Of a stretch of 64,000 bases of DNA, positions 44,501-59,500 are shown piece by piece. The notes beneath the pieces were generated by a model that worked only from the letters and a program-made list of their open reading frames with translations, was not told the origin of the DNA and did no database searches. The first letter of the stretch is position 1, and each line of letters starts with the position of its first letter. Source of the stretch: Arion vulgaris (Eukaryota > Mollusca > Gastropoda > Stylommatophora > Arionidae); contig CM036753.1 in assembly GCA_020796225.1 (NCBI GenBank), forward strand, positions 75,629,865-75,693,864. The letters are read 5' to 3'. The translations under genes were made by a program, and so were the position numbers.

Positions 44501-47500
44501 TTTTAAATTAGGAGTTTACTTAATTATTATCTATTCTTTAATTTCTACCACTGTTCACAATGAATCTATGAAGATACATCCCAGGTATTTGTAGAATAAA
44601 TAATACCTGTCTTCATTCATACTAGTACGTAAGCTTATGAAGATGTCATCACAGATACCCATAGAACATATAATATTTGGCATTGTTCATGATGACCAGT
44701 GAGTAATTTCATGAAGATGTACAGATAATAATAGAACAAATAATGTCTGTCCACTTCATTTATAATGACAAGTAAGTAATTTCATGAAGATGCCATCACA
44801 GATAATTATAGAACAAATAATGACTGGCTTTGTTCATGAAGACCAGTAAGGAAGTTAATGAAGATGCTATCACACATAGTTGTAGAACCAATAATTGGGG
44901 CATGAGTCAGCTCTAACGACCCTCTGATTTGATCTTCCGATCCAACATTATAATTAAGTATATATGATACTATAAAGTGGGGTTTTATGTTTCAAAATAT
45001 TTTTATCAGTAGCGTAGCCCATCCAAACAAATTTGTGTCGTTTGGTCAATATGTATGCATTCTCTATGGTTAGAAACAAGCCATAATGATAATAACTAGA
45101 TCTGAAAATAGAGAATCAATATGTGCAGCTTTCTGATGAACGACACCCCCAATAAAGGCGCAGCAATTCATTCCTAATGTCCTCTTACCGTCAATAGTTA
45201 AATACATACCTAGAGTATAGTAAGGCTCTGCATGACCAGCAGGCAACCTGGTGGTGGGGAATAACCACAGTGAACCCTTGACTGTTGTATTATTGAGAAG
45301 CACTGACAGCTCTTTTATCTAGTTCTAGAACAGTTCAATTCTGGCTTCTGCATGGGTGGGTAAAAAATTCAGACACCCCAGTTCTTGAATGCTCTTCTTC
45401 TTCTTTGCCTTCGTTCTTTACAACCAATTTTAATCACTCTTTGTGATATGTTTGATCTTTGCCAAGAACGTGTATACGTTGCACATTGGTTTGGTAGGCC
45501 CCTAAACACATAGACTTCTACCACGTTTAGGACACATGCATCCGATTTCAGCCAAACCTCCTTAGTCGCCTCTTACGACATGCGTGGCAGGTAACAGTGG
45601 TTCTATTCTTTACACCCCAAATTTGGGCCCGGTAACCACTCGGGCGTCTTGAATGCTATATCTACAATGGCACTGAGCCAAGAGCCCAAGTGTCGTTGGA
45701 TCATTGAAGAAGATTAACAAACAATGCCTAGCTTTGTCAATGATGACCAGTAAGTGAGATCATAAGATTTATTACAGATGTACCACAGGTGTAAGGGGAA
45801 ATGAATGCACCGATAGGATTGCAGGTATGGCTGCTTTAAAAAGTGAGCGATGGACCATGCTGATTATTATAAATTTCCTAACGGAGAGAGGATGTGTAAA
45901 TGATTCATGTAATAGTGGTGAATCTACAACCCTAACCAGACTTCAAGAATTCCAAGTCAAATGTAGTGTAGCTAGGCAAGAACACTATACTGGTAGCCAA
46001 AGAATAGTAGTGTAGCTAGGCAAGAACACTATACTGGTAGCCAAAGAAAAATAGTAGTGTAGCTAGGCAAGAACACTATACTGGTAGCCAAAGAAAAATA
46101 GTAGTGTAGCTAGGCAAGAACACTATACTGGTAGCCAAAGAATAGTAGTATTGCTAGGCAAGAACACTATACTGGTAGCCAAAGAAAAATAGTAAAGCAA
46201 CAAAGAACCAGTGTCATTAGTCGCCACACGCTGAGAGACATACTGAGGAGGGGATCAGAGCACTTATAGATTAATTGGTTCTATGTGCAGTGATGATGAT
46301 CCGACTAAACTAAAAATATCACAGATACTAAAAGAACTAATGTGACAACAAAACTAACGTGGTACACAGCAAGTTAGTCTTGTCCCTCTGTATAACATTA
46401 GGATAAGTTCCTGCAACAAGGCAAGCTTTCACTAAAGCCCAGTTGTCCGAGTTTGCGTTGAGATCTCGGATGTCCCCAGCTCCCCTTGCTTTTAGGAATC
46501 CAGATGCTCTTAGTTGAGCTAGTAGTTGCACCCTACAAAAGATTAAAAATATGAAATTTTACCTTTTATTTAACTCAGTTATCCTTGTAAAATGAAATCT
46601 TATGATTGTTTCGTCCCAGTTATACTTGTAAAATGTTAACCATAACAAACCTGTTGAAGTGTTTATAGCATTGGATGTGCCCTTTTCTTAGTTGACAGAT
46701 TGTGATCTGTCATCTGCATCATGGTTGATGTCATTTTTGTTAGGATTGGTCATTTCTTCATACAAAATGCATCCAGTAGATTATTTTGGGCATTCATAAA
46801 TTGAGCATTTTTTTAAAGCTGTTCTAGGGTATTTATTTTAATGTGTGCATGTTTAGAACTAATGATGTACATGTCAACAAAATGATGAATCTGTCTACAA
46901 TATACGTACATGTCAACAAAATGTTACAGAATGATGTATATGTCTACAAAATGTTATAGAATGATTTATATGCCAACAAAATGATGAATCTGTCTACAAT
47001 ATACGTACATGTCAACAAAATGATGTATATGTCTACAAAATGTTATAGAATGATTTATATGTCAACAAAATGATGAATCTGTCTACAATATACGTACATG
47101 TCAACAAAATGTTACAGAATGATATATGTGTCTACAAAATGTTACAGAATGATTTATATGCCAATAAAATGTTATAGAATGATTTTTATGCCAACAAAAT
47201 GTTACAGAATGATTTTTATGCCAATAAAATGTCACAGAATGATTTTTATGCCAATAAAATGTTACAGAATGATTTAAATGCCAACAAAATGTTACAGAAT
47301 GATTTTTATGCCAATAAAATGTTACAGAATGATTTACATGCCAACAAAATGTTACAGAATGATTTATATTTGTCAACAAAATGTTACAAAATGATGAATC
47401 TGTCTACAAAATGTTATAGAATGATTTACATGCCAACAAAATGTTACAGAATGATTTATATGCCAACAAAATGTTACAAAATGATGAATCTGTCTACAAT

Positions 47501-50500
47501 ATGATGTATATGTCTACAAAATGTTATAGAATGATGTATATGTCTAAAGAATTATATATACTATAAGATAAAAGAACACATTTTCAAACCATATATATAG
47601 AGGAATAAGATGTTAAGACTTCTATTATTCTTTTACCACCAACTTACAATAGGTGATGTGGTCAACATCATAACAGACATGTTTATAAGCTACAGAATAA
47701 TGTTCATAGAAGAAAAAAGTATATAAAACAACTCAGTAGAAGAGAATAAGAAATTAAAACTGATGTGGGTACCTAATTCCAGAAATCATTTCCATGGTTG
47801 AGGAGGAGATAAAGTTTTTCTCACAGAATGCTCTTTCCCATCCCTCAGCTTTTGCCTTTTGCCATGCCTTGAGAAATGTTACAATGTTAAATTAAAAGTG
47901 ATTTCTTTGCAACCAGGTTATATAATAAACATTATAACTTAAAATAAAAGTATAACATACTTAAATATGTACTCGTTGCCAAAGTCATATTGGACCATAT
48001 TTTCCCTGCCAAAAATTATATTTCTTTAAAAAAAAAAAAACTTCTAATATGGCTATATTATAGAACAACAAAATAGAATCATATTTCCACATGTCACATA
48101 CTAAATTAATATTAAATTTATATAAAGCTGCTCAAACTAATAGCAGTCCATCGCAAGCGATGATGACAACAATCTCAGACGTGTGCTGCTGCACCTCTCT
48201 GGTGTGTGCGAAGGTGACTTAGAGTCCAATCCTAGAACAGAATCCCCTACCACAGGTGGGGCATACATGATCGAGGTTAGACATGTGCGTGTTGTGTGCT
48301 CTGTCTTTTCACACCGCTCGTTTTCTCTGTGCCTCAACAATACGATGATTCTCAGCTATTCGGGTTCCTCTTTGTTGTTACAGCGCCACATTTGGCGATC
48401 TTGCGCAAGGATTCCCAGCACGTGGTGTCTATATAGAAGCATTTCAGAGACACTTTAAGAGTGTCTTTAAAGCGTTTTCTGTCCACCAGCTGAACGTCTG
48501 CCCCTTCAAGTTTCATCATCATCATCATCATCACCTTTCAACTCCCATCGGAGCACAGGTCTTCAACAAACTTCTTCCATCTCTTCCTCTCTCTTGCCAT
48601 CCCTTCCAATTCTTTCCATGTTTTGCCTATCCTCTTTATATCCGCCTCCAGCTCTCTTCTCCAGGTCTGCCTAGGCCTTCCCTACTCCTCTTTCCCTGCG
48701 GGTTCCAAAACAATGCCTGTCTTGCGATGCTTCCGGTCGGTCTTCTCAATGTATGTCCTATCCATCGCCAGCGTCTCTTCCTGAGCTCTCTCTCCACTGG
48801 TATCTGCTTTGTTCTCTCCTTGAGTTCCTCGTTTGTAATCTTATCATACCATCTCAATCCCTCTATCCTACGTAAACATCCATTTACGAAGGTCTGCAGT
48901 TTTCTGATAGTTTCCTTTGTGGTCTTCCATGTTTCCGAGCCATAGAACAGCACTGACTTCACATTTGACTGGAAAATTCACAGTTTTGTGTTTGTTTTGA
49001 TCTCCTTGCCTTCCATATCTTACTCAATGCAATAAAGTTCCCTCTTGCTTTTTGTATTCTTATCTTAACATCTTTGTTTGTTCCTCCTTCTGTGTCTATG
49101 TTGCTTCCAAGGTATCCCTTCAAGTTTGCCATACATCAACTGTTTTGGGATGCGTTTATCAAGCATTCGAGCAGCGTGACCGACCAATCTCATTTGCACA
49201 AACTAACACATCAATCACTTAAAACAATGTTTCATTTTGAAAAGAAAATAACATTTTTATAATACAGAATATCATATACCAAAAATATTACTGTCAGCAC
49301 TTCATACCTGAAATGTTCGAAGAAACACCATATGGTCACTGTATGATTCTTCCGCAAATTTTCTTCTTTTACCCATCAGTGATCTTCTTTCGGATGGTAG
49401 AGCAGGAATTATAACTGACAATAAAAATATATTCATCATAGATTTATAATCAATGATAGCACTTCAGTGAATAACCATGTGTGCTTCAATCTATTTCTTA
49501 CACATTAAGATCTCAACAGCAGTACAAAAACTCTGCAGCAACCATGAAGGTCCCTGATTTATATAAAAAAAAACAATTAAAATTTGTAAAAATGTTATTA
49601 TAATAGCGTTTCATGATTTTTTACCTAGACAGCAGCATTCCTACTCTTGTCTATTTGATGCTGTCAAAGGTTCTTTATGTTCTCAACTTGAACATGAGAC
49701 TTACATTTTATCCTATTGTCTCCAACACAACTAGGAACTCGATCTCACCTACACTGAAAACATGCGAAAACAATGAGAATACCACAGCATTTCATCAGGG
49801 GTACCTTTTAAATATATGTTCTGCAGTCATTTTATGTCCCAGTCCATCATCTTAAAAAGTTCATATATTCGGCTGTTTAAAACAGATGTTACTTCAGTTT
49901 GCTGTAACCTGTGTGAAGTCTAACAATTTTGACTTGTTCTTTTCTATTCAGCTGATAATATACATTATCTTTACCTGCTTGAAAATGCACTTTAAAGTTG
50001 GAAAACATATGACAACTCCAAAGCTTGAATTTATATCCTGAATCGCTTGATATCCTAATCGCTCGGTCACCAGCATCTCTCATCTAAAACATACTTCTAG
50101 CAGTTCCTTCACAAGAAATTTACTATAATTAAAGCAGTTTAAACATCAAGGAAAATTGAACCTGTTCATTGTTCATGAATTAATATAAAAACAACAGCAA
50201 TCCCAATTATGGATAATCTAAAATTTACACAAGGTAAAATAAAATATACATACAGGGGTCCTTATAGGATAAAGTGCTGACAATGGTCAGAACAGGATCT
50301 AGACACTTTAGTACAACTGAATACAGAATGATCTTCCCCAGTCTGGGCTCTATAGGTAGGTCAGAAAGATGCTGACCAAGTTCTGTCATGTCTTCAAAGG
50401 GATCCAGTGCATCAATTTGCTGGAGAATCATTGTTCAACAAATTATAGCATATGATATGAGAAAATTACTTACCAAAATTAATTGTGCAGCACAATACAT

Positions 50501-53500
50501 TAACAAATCTTTGAAACTCTCATATATTGAAATAACAAAAAAAAAATTAAGATAGTTTTACAAAGTATAACAAAGTAAATTACTAAAAGGCTTTTATCAA
50601 GCAAAAGATACAAATAAAACTCAAATAAAAAAAACTGGAAATAGAAAGAAGACAAAAAATATATATGTGAGCTTGAGAAAGGAAGTGTATCAAGAAAAAT
50701 ATGAATATAGTTATGTTATTCAATCAACATTATGGTACATTGGGCATTACCATACATGCTCCGTCCTCCAGTGCAGCAGCCATCCCAAAGTCCACTTGCT
50801 CACTGTACCCTAGTATGATGTGATGTTAATTAGTATATCTTTTCTCTCTACAATGAAGTAAGCACTGTCTGGCATGTCCAAACTTAACTTCTAATTCTCG
50901 CAATTGGTCCAGTGCCTGAGACTCACCCATATCACATAAATGAGAGAGCACCACATTGATGACATCGGCTCTGTCCAAACTTCTGCCAGCTTGAGTCAGG
51001 GCATTGTTTGCAGGGAAGTTATCATGTTTGTTGCCCTGAACTCCAGCATGTCCAGGTGCGTGCAATCAAGTCATTGTTTTAAGTTGTGACCTTCGAATGC
51101 TGTTCTCCCATTCCTCACGCAGACTTCCAGATTCAATCTTGTAATTCTCCCAAAAAAAGAAATTAGAATAATTAAACAAATTAATAAATAATGAAACTAG
51201 AACATATTAATAAATTAACCAATAATGAAGCCAGAATATGTCAATGAACTAACAAACTACCTTCAAATTATGAATGGCATTCCTGATGATCAACTGAGGA
51301 GGGGCTTGTGGACACTTACTGAGGAAAGTCTCAATAGATTGAGAGACTGGAGCCAATAGCTTTGTATGCAAACAAAGTTCCTGAAACAAATAACACAGAC
51401 TGTGGTATTAAGCTGTTACATTTGATGCTATTATAGTAAATTAATTGTTAACAAATTTCATATAAACTACTTGCTACTTACTGTTGGAGTTCACTTCATG
51501 GTCCTGTTGGCAAATTTATAGGTGCTCAGTTGATTTTAGATGATGATGAAGTGTGTACACATACTGATGGTTCCAGTAGCTCTCTGGTTGTGCACACACA
51601 GTTTGCCACTGTAGGTGGTTATTCGTACTTGTGTGACACGACTGTCTCATGACATTATCAACTCATTAATAACTGTGCTGATATCCAACATATAATTGCT
51701 GAGGACTCTCAAAACATCATCCTAATGGAAATCAGGGGTCTCTGTGATTAAGCTGTTTGTCTTGTGTTCCAAAAGTCATGGGTTTGAATGTGGACTGCAT
51801 CGTTGTGTTCATAAGTGTAATTTTTCCAGAGACCCCTAGGATTGTTATGGCAACTGCAGAGTTCATGCTTTGTGCAATACACTTGACGGTGGCGTGCCAT
51901 TTTTGTGGAGAGAGACTGGGCCAAATGTGAAAACCCAGTGCATTTACGTCAATCTTTCATTTTTAGACATCAATTATTCCCATCATATGTGGTCCTGGGA
52001 CTAATTTATCAGCACTTTAGTATCATGAACCCCAGTGTAACCACTAATAAACACTAGATCACATGTAATAGTTCATGAAAAGTCAAAGGTTTCAATTCCC
52101 TATAATTGATATCACTTCTAAAGTACTGAAAGTTCAGATGACAAGAGTATATTCTTCATTGCTTCTATGACAGTTATGATTTTTCCTCTAACTCATCAAG
52201 TCAGGTCATTGCTTGCAGCTGTACTGAGTGGAAACCAAAAAGTTTAACTCAAAGTTAGTAGGGCTTAGCATTCCTATTCTTTGTTTTCCCACTCATTAAC
52301 AGTGGATTTACATGATTAATGTTTACATGAAGAGGAATAAATAAAAATATTGATCATCAAGCTGTTCTCATTAAATGGTAATATGAAACTACAAATAATT
52401 GATAAAGTAGTATACCTGAAGAGGTAGACGAAGAATCTCAGGAGTTTGATAGTCTTGAAGGTGCATGTACCTTGACCGGCTGAACAAATGGTAGCATTTG
52501 CCACTTTGACAGCGTCCTGCCCTGAAAAAGAATGAGGGTAATGAATTAGGCATCCATGAGATAAGATGAAATAAGAAACAACGAACACACATAATCTTAA
52601 AATTGTGCATCATTAGAGACCATTATTCAGAAAAAGAAGATGGAAATCGATTTGAGCATGTATGATGTATACCATAGGGGAATTGACCAGGACAGCAGAT
52701 GAGAAAAGAAGACCTGATTGCCCAAAGAAAAAAGGTGGAAAGCAAATCCAAAGAATGTGGCCTGACATGAGAAACAATTGGTAGAAAGGCAAGAGTTTAA
52801 AATCTCCCCTGAAAGCCTATGTGTCAAACGAGACGCACAGAGAAAATGGATAGATAGTCACATAATTTAAGAAAGAAAATTAGATAACAATGTTTCCATC
52901 AGGAGATTAAAGACATAACTTGGAGGTTGAAAGGACGTATCCTAAGGAAACAACCAATATAACTAGACACCTTTCAGCTGGAACTAATAGAGAAGTAACA
53001 AAATTGTGATAGTTAAAAAAATACTGTGGAAAAGAATAGTTAAAATATAAATAAAAGAAACCTAATGAGCAAAATGTATAAAAGATCACATTAATTCTAT
53101 AATAAATAATGCAATAGTGGTGGCATAAGGTGTTCAGGGTATGACTGTTGTAAGCCGCAGCATTTGGTGGTGGGATGGAGAATTCCTTACCCACTAACTC
53201 TGCTAGTCAGGTACACTTTTACAGCTTGATTAACAGCAGTACATCTGTACCGCAAAGAGATACTGGTTTATTTTTATTACAACGTCAACACTAACCACTA
53301 GAATATGCCAGCTATATTAAACAGCATACAAACAGTGGAAAGTAATATTGTAAAATTATGTTAAAATGGGAATTGTGATTATCATGATACCAGTTCAAAT
53401 TTATTCATCGCAAAAGTTGCTAGATGAAACACATTTCTTTTTTCAACAAATAACATAATAAATAACACTTTCATATTCAACCATTACGGGCTTGAGTCAG

Positions 53501-56500
53501 CTCTGACTGCATCTTATATGACCAAACATATCAGATACCATGCTACAGTATAACTCAGTAGATATAGTAATATAAAATGGAGTAATATGTTTCGAAAATC
53601 ATATAGGTAACTCATCTGTACAATTTTGTGTTCTATTTGACATATTCCCCCAAGTAGTGGGAGTCTGTGGCTTAGTGGTAGTGAGCTCGATCACCACATA
53701 AGAATAGTCAACAATTTGCAGAATTACACTTTTCTTTGTTCCGGGGCACATGGGTGTCATTGGCAATGAGAGAGCAGACAGACTGGCTGGCTCTGCCGCT
53801 ATATCAGAGGGCCAGCCAATGGACAGAGCTGACATCGTGAACGCCCTCATAGAGCGTGGTCGCAGAGAAGACCTTCATCTAAACCAATCCACGTCAACTA
53901 CTAGATTGCGAGAACTGGGTTTGAAGATTGGTGTGGCAAGAAAAGAACGGTACAACAAGTATACGAGTCGGCTCATCAATCAAAATAGAATTGGCACGGT
54001 CAGTCGCTGGACGCTGTTGGAGATATTGCGAAGGAGATCGGAGCACCTATGGACATGTCCGAGTGCAATGAAGATATTCCAAACTGAAACTGAAAAAGAA
54101 TACCTGGTTCAAACTCACTCTGTGGCGGGAAGTTAGGGTAAACTACTGAATGTATAAGTGGTGCCTAGAAAATCAACAACTCATTTACTGTGGTTGATAG
54201 TGACTTCATGTAAAGGATATGCCACAATTTTCATTTCACCCAAGTTATCAAGGGTTGGGACTAACAACCCAAATCTATAGCAATGGCTTTCTTACAGAAA
54301 CTACAATGAAAAACTGACATAGTATTAAGAAACAATTTTAGTACTATGTTCTATTAGAAACGCAGATTTGAAAAAAACTAATATACATGTTAGAGATAAG
54401 TTGCAGCCCTAACTTCAATTGAGAACCTAAAGGAATGAGAAAGAGAAATGGATTCAAACATAGAGACTTCTTCTTCACCTTCTGCATTAGCCCGCTATGA
54501 ATTCAGGCGTAGTCAGGGTGCCTGGTATGACGCTTCTGACTGATTTTTACGTGAAGGCCTGTTTTACTTATTATCAATGTCCACCGCTATACAGGCGTGT
54601 CTTCTCTGACATAAGAGATCATACAAAGAGTCTAATATAAATGTTGGTGACAAGTTTCTATGTTCTACTGGCAATGGAAGGAAATGGGACAGAAATGAAT
54701 AACTACAAAAACAATTACCTTCCTTTACGTTGCAGTGCACTGGCTTTGGATATCCAGTTACTTTTTAGCATCGTTAAAGATGTCAATGCATCATATGTTT
54801 TCTAGAAGACACAACAAAGATGAGCGTCAGTCAATGTTTTGTTGACTTCTCTAAAAGTTTAGTCTTATTGATAAATATTCTTTCATTGCCATTAAAAGTC
54901 TTATCTTCTTCGAACGTTCCATATCGACTACTTATTAACCCCTCTGTGATCTGTATGTGATCTGAGTCTAAGAGCGATTGTACATTGTGCAAGTTATGCG
55001 CCTACAAGTAGGCCAGCACATCCAATTTCTGCGATGTTTTTATTTATTAGTGTAGCTGCCCTAGGTCCTACATCAGTCGCCTCTTACGACATGCCTTGTA
55101 GGTCGCCGTGGTACTACTCATTGCTTCCCTGTGGCCCCGACACCACATGGGCAAAAGTCTTATAACATCTGCAGGAAAGATTCTAGTTACCCCATCCCGT
55201 TATCCTTATTATAAAATATGCTCTGTGGTTATTCAGAGACACCTGTTAGATGAGAGCACTGAAATTGAAGTTTAATCTATATCGTGATTTAAAAAGTTTG
55301 GAATCACATATTGTATGAGCAGAACTGGATGCATGAGGATCAGAATGAAGAGTGTGATTAACCAGCAAGCCATGAGATCCAATAAATTAATACCTTTTGG
55401 CATCTGCAGGTGAAAGACTAAGCAGCTATGTGTCTACTTGAAGTACTATGACAACAGTTCAGTAACCAGGAACTAAACTAATTAATTTATCTGATTTTCT
55501 AAAGTAGAAAAGGAGGTCAGAGAAGTAGCAGCTTCATGGTCAGGACTAAAAAAAAAGACAGCTCAGAATAGAGTTCAGTGGAGATCAACGGTTGCAACTA
55601 TATGTTCTACTGGTAACAAGAAGGATTAGTAGTAGTAGCGGTCATCAATTACCTGATCATTCCATTACAAGATCAAAATAAATTCTGGTTACTTACCTCT
55701 TTAACTTTTCCACAGTCAATAACAAACACAACATCATTTATGGTGATGGAAGTCTCTGCTATATTTGTTGATAAAATCTGTTGAGGATTAATATAAATAT
55801 AATACAGAAAAAAGCATAAAGCATTTTATAAGTACTTTATTAAATAAAAAGATGAAAGAAGATTTGATAATTAAATATTGTCAAGTAGCATGTCCTTTGC
55901 AGAAAGTCGCTTTCTTCACAGCCCGACTGAAATCTTTGATGTAGTGTTGCCATCTTCGTCATCCTCTGCCTCGTACTATAGGAACTTCCATTATTATTCT
56001 CTCCAAACCACTGTATAGTTTAACGAGGCCAAAATATTTAATCTTCTGGGAAATGATGTTATTTATGAGCCAATGTTCCTCGATATGCGGGCCTTGTATG
56101 TTTTTTCTCTTCTCTGTCCAGGATGTTCTAAGAACTTGTCTTGTTTCAAAAGCTTCAATTTTTGCTGTTAACGTTTGTGCAATAATTAAATACTGCTGGT
56201 TTAAAATAACAGATATTTGTGGTTTCTACAAGTTGCTCAAAGATATCCATCAATAATTTTAAAATCTAAAATCAAATTGGTATCAATTGTTGAACGATGT
56301 ACAACTGTTGGAAGTTAACAATTAAGGCATGTGAATCCGCCTGAGTGGTTACCGGGCCCAAATTTGGGGTGTAAAGAATAGAACTACTGTTACCTGCCAC
56401 ACATGTTGTAAGAGGCGACTAAGGAGGTTTGGCTGAAATCGATGTCCGCTAGGGAATGCTAACCTGAAACAAATGCTTGCAGAAAACGGATGCATCAGGC

Positions 56501-59500
56501 CGTAAGGCGCATAACATGGTGCAACGACCCTCACAATGAGGAATGGGATAACGGATTCTACAGTCGCCAATCTGCCTAGGAGATTTAGCCACACGGTAAG
56601 AATGTCAGACCTACCATCACGAGGGTGGCCAAAACTTAGTGCGGGAAGAGGTGGGCACAAACAGGGAAGCAGAAATCATAGGAATTATATCCTACAGAAC
56701 TGCCCCCAGTATGCAGACTTGAGAAGAAAGAGGTGGCTCACTTGCACTAGCGTCCAAGACAAACTGCATGCGTGGTTGATAATCTGAGGCAGACGGCTGC
56801 CTTTATTAGAAAATCCAAAATCCCAATCTAGTGAGAATGCAGAAAAAGACATGTGAATCAAATGGAAAACCAAAGTTTCTGTAGATATGAAGTCATCAAC
56901 AACACAGATTGGGACAAGAAACATAGAATTTTAGTTATAAAACACTGGCCACAATGAATGAAAAAATGTTTGTAGCAAAAAACCAAAGGATTTAAATTCT
57001 AAAAAAACAGAAGTTTTCCGTAAAGTCCAAAAGTTTAGAAACTCTAATGTGGAGATTTCTATAAATACATATTAAAAAATATATACAAAGTAACCATGCT
57101 ACAATAATGCAGCGGTCTCACACATATATTCCATGATGAGAAATATTGTCATATATATTTAATTATTCACCTTCCAATTAGGAACAATTTGATATATAAA
57201 ATGTCATACTTCAGAGAAATTATACTAGTCATATATAGGTTTAAAGTACTTGACATTATTTATAAAAATTTGCACTAGCAAAATAAATGTGTTTGGATGC
57301 CAATATAATTATGGGATGAAAGGGTCAACATAAAATCACTGAATTTTGAATAAAATATAACACATGTAGGAAGGGGCACCCAGAAAGCTGACCAAGCAGG
57401 ATGCACAACCACTGAGCAACAGGCAACATCAGCTTGCATTCTCTTTGCAAACTGCATGGTGAGACTTAGCACATATGGGTCTGCCTAAAGTTATGTGAGG
57501 TTGGTTTCATTAAATAAAAACAATAACATAAAATGATAAGACACTTTTCTGTCAACTTACAATCTTTCTTATGCCCTGTGGAGGAGGTTTGAATACTCTT
57601 TTCTGATCAGAATATTGCAGAGATGAATGAAGAGTGTATATAACCAATCTGAAATGACAATGTGTTTAAGTACATCAATTTCATCAATACAGATATTTGA
57701 TTATTAAGCATGAATGAGCAAAACTTATGTACAGAAACAATCTTCCCGCTTATTTTAAATTATAAGAATTTAAGGAAATTTGTCACGCATATTCTATCTA
57801 TCATACCTATCATATCATATCTATCATTTGACAAAGTATAAGACGCTTCATCACATCAAGGTAGAGGACATGGAAAGACTCCTAAGCTTAACAAATATGA
57901 TTATTAAAAGAGATTTAAAGTTAACTTACTTTCCCTGTGGAAAGCGTCGGTCATCAGTAATTGCAGCTTTTAAGTTCATGATATCATCATATCCAGGTAA
58001 GAACACCAAAATGGCACCTGGTCATAAAAAAACTTTCTTAGAACACAATGCTTCACAAGCAAACAATTTACAGAAATACTTCACTATATGTATATGGCCT
58101 TTTTCATCTTTACAGACGGTCAATTGGCAAGTGTTTTACTGTGACAACCTCTGAGTTTTCTGTCTTGTCTTTCAGCTCATACATAAGTCTCTTCTCAAAA
58201 GACTATGCGCCTTGCACTTAAGTATTAATTACAGAAATACTTCTCTAACTAGCCTTTAAATCATAGTAATGCATTTGTACTGTAGAAAATGTTCTGCTAA
58301 GTGAAGAAATGTGGTAGAGTTCTATGCTCATAAAGTTCAACTGACAGGAGACCTTGCTCAGTAGCATCTGTTTGTTAATTCATTTTAAAGACACTTTTTC
58401 TAACTTTCATTGTCATGTTCACAATTGTTATTTGTTTACATTTTACAACATGCATGGATAACCTGATCTGTTTTCATTATACATCTTCCAACTATTTTAT
58501 GGGGATCCAAGGAGTTTACAATTTTCACTTATTTTAATATGTCTTTTTACTTTAATCTCAGATTTAATCAACATTTTCTTCTGTAGAAACCATTAACTCT
58601 GTTGCAGAATACTCAACGTATCAAAAAGAGAGAAAAGCAGAAATTATAGAAACTGGTTCACAGTGGGCGTAAAAGCAGAAGCAAAATTCATTCAGAGGCA
58701 ACAGGCCAAATGATTCGATCTTATTCTTCTTTGAATGCTCCATATCAACCACTTGTTAACCACTCTTTGTGATTTGTATGTGATCTGAGCCCGCGGGCAA
58801 TTGTATGCTGTGCCAGTTATGCGCCTACAAGTAGGCCAGCACATCCGATTTCTGCGATGCTTTTTATTTACTAGGGGTTTCTTCCTAGGCCACTACCTCT
58901 GTCGCCTCTTATGACATGCCATGTAGGTAGTAGTGTTATTATTCTTTGCTCCTTCGAGCCCTGGCAACACATGGGCACATTTGACCATATAACACAATTG
59001 TATTTGATTTGCAATGATACATAGAGTAAATGAAAATGGGGAGAGAACGGCCACACAAGCACTGAACTGATGGAAAATAATCTTGCATGTTATACTGCAC
59101 CTCAACACTGCAAGGGTACCAGATGACATGAGATGAATTCTGTTCTAGAAATAGTTTGATTTAATCCTGTTCTTCATGTGCCTTCTGTTTAGTGTCTGTC
59201 AGCTTATGTCCTACATGCTAGAATCACCCAAATTGTACCCAGTGGCCCTTTTCATGGGAGTAAAGAATATAACTTTTGTTTCCTGCCAGGCATGTATGTC
59301 ATGAAATGTGACTAAAGTGGGTTAGAGATGAAGCTAGGAATGAAAATTTAATATGAAAATTTAGTGACTATATTGACATGATAACAGTTAAACAGTATCT
59401 CAGTGGCTTACCTTCTCTTTCCATTGTTTGAATATGGTTAATCAGACATGTCACCAAACTAATGTCCACTTTCTCATCATCAAAACTCTGCTGGTAGGCA

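Noticed and set aside
46858..47550. CRISPR-like or repeat-protein array
   Set aside because: Units are directly adjacent and diverge as in a minisatellite; the frames are by-products of the repeat.
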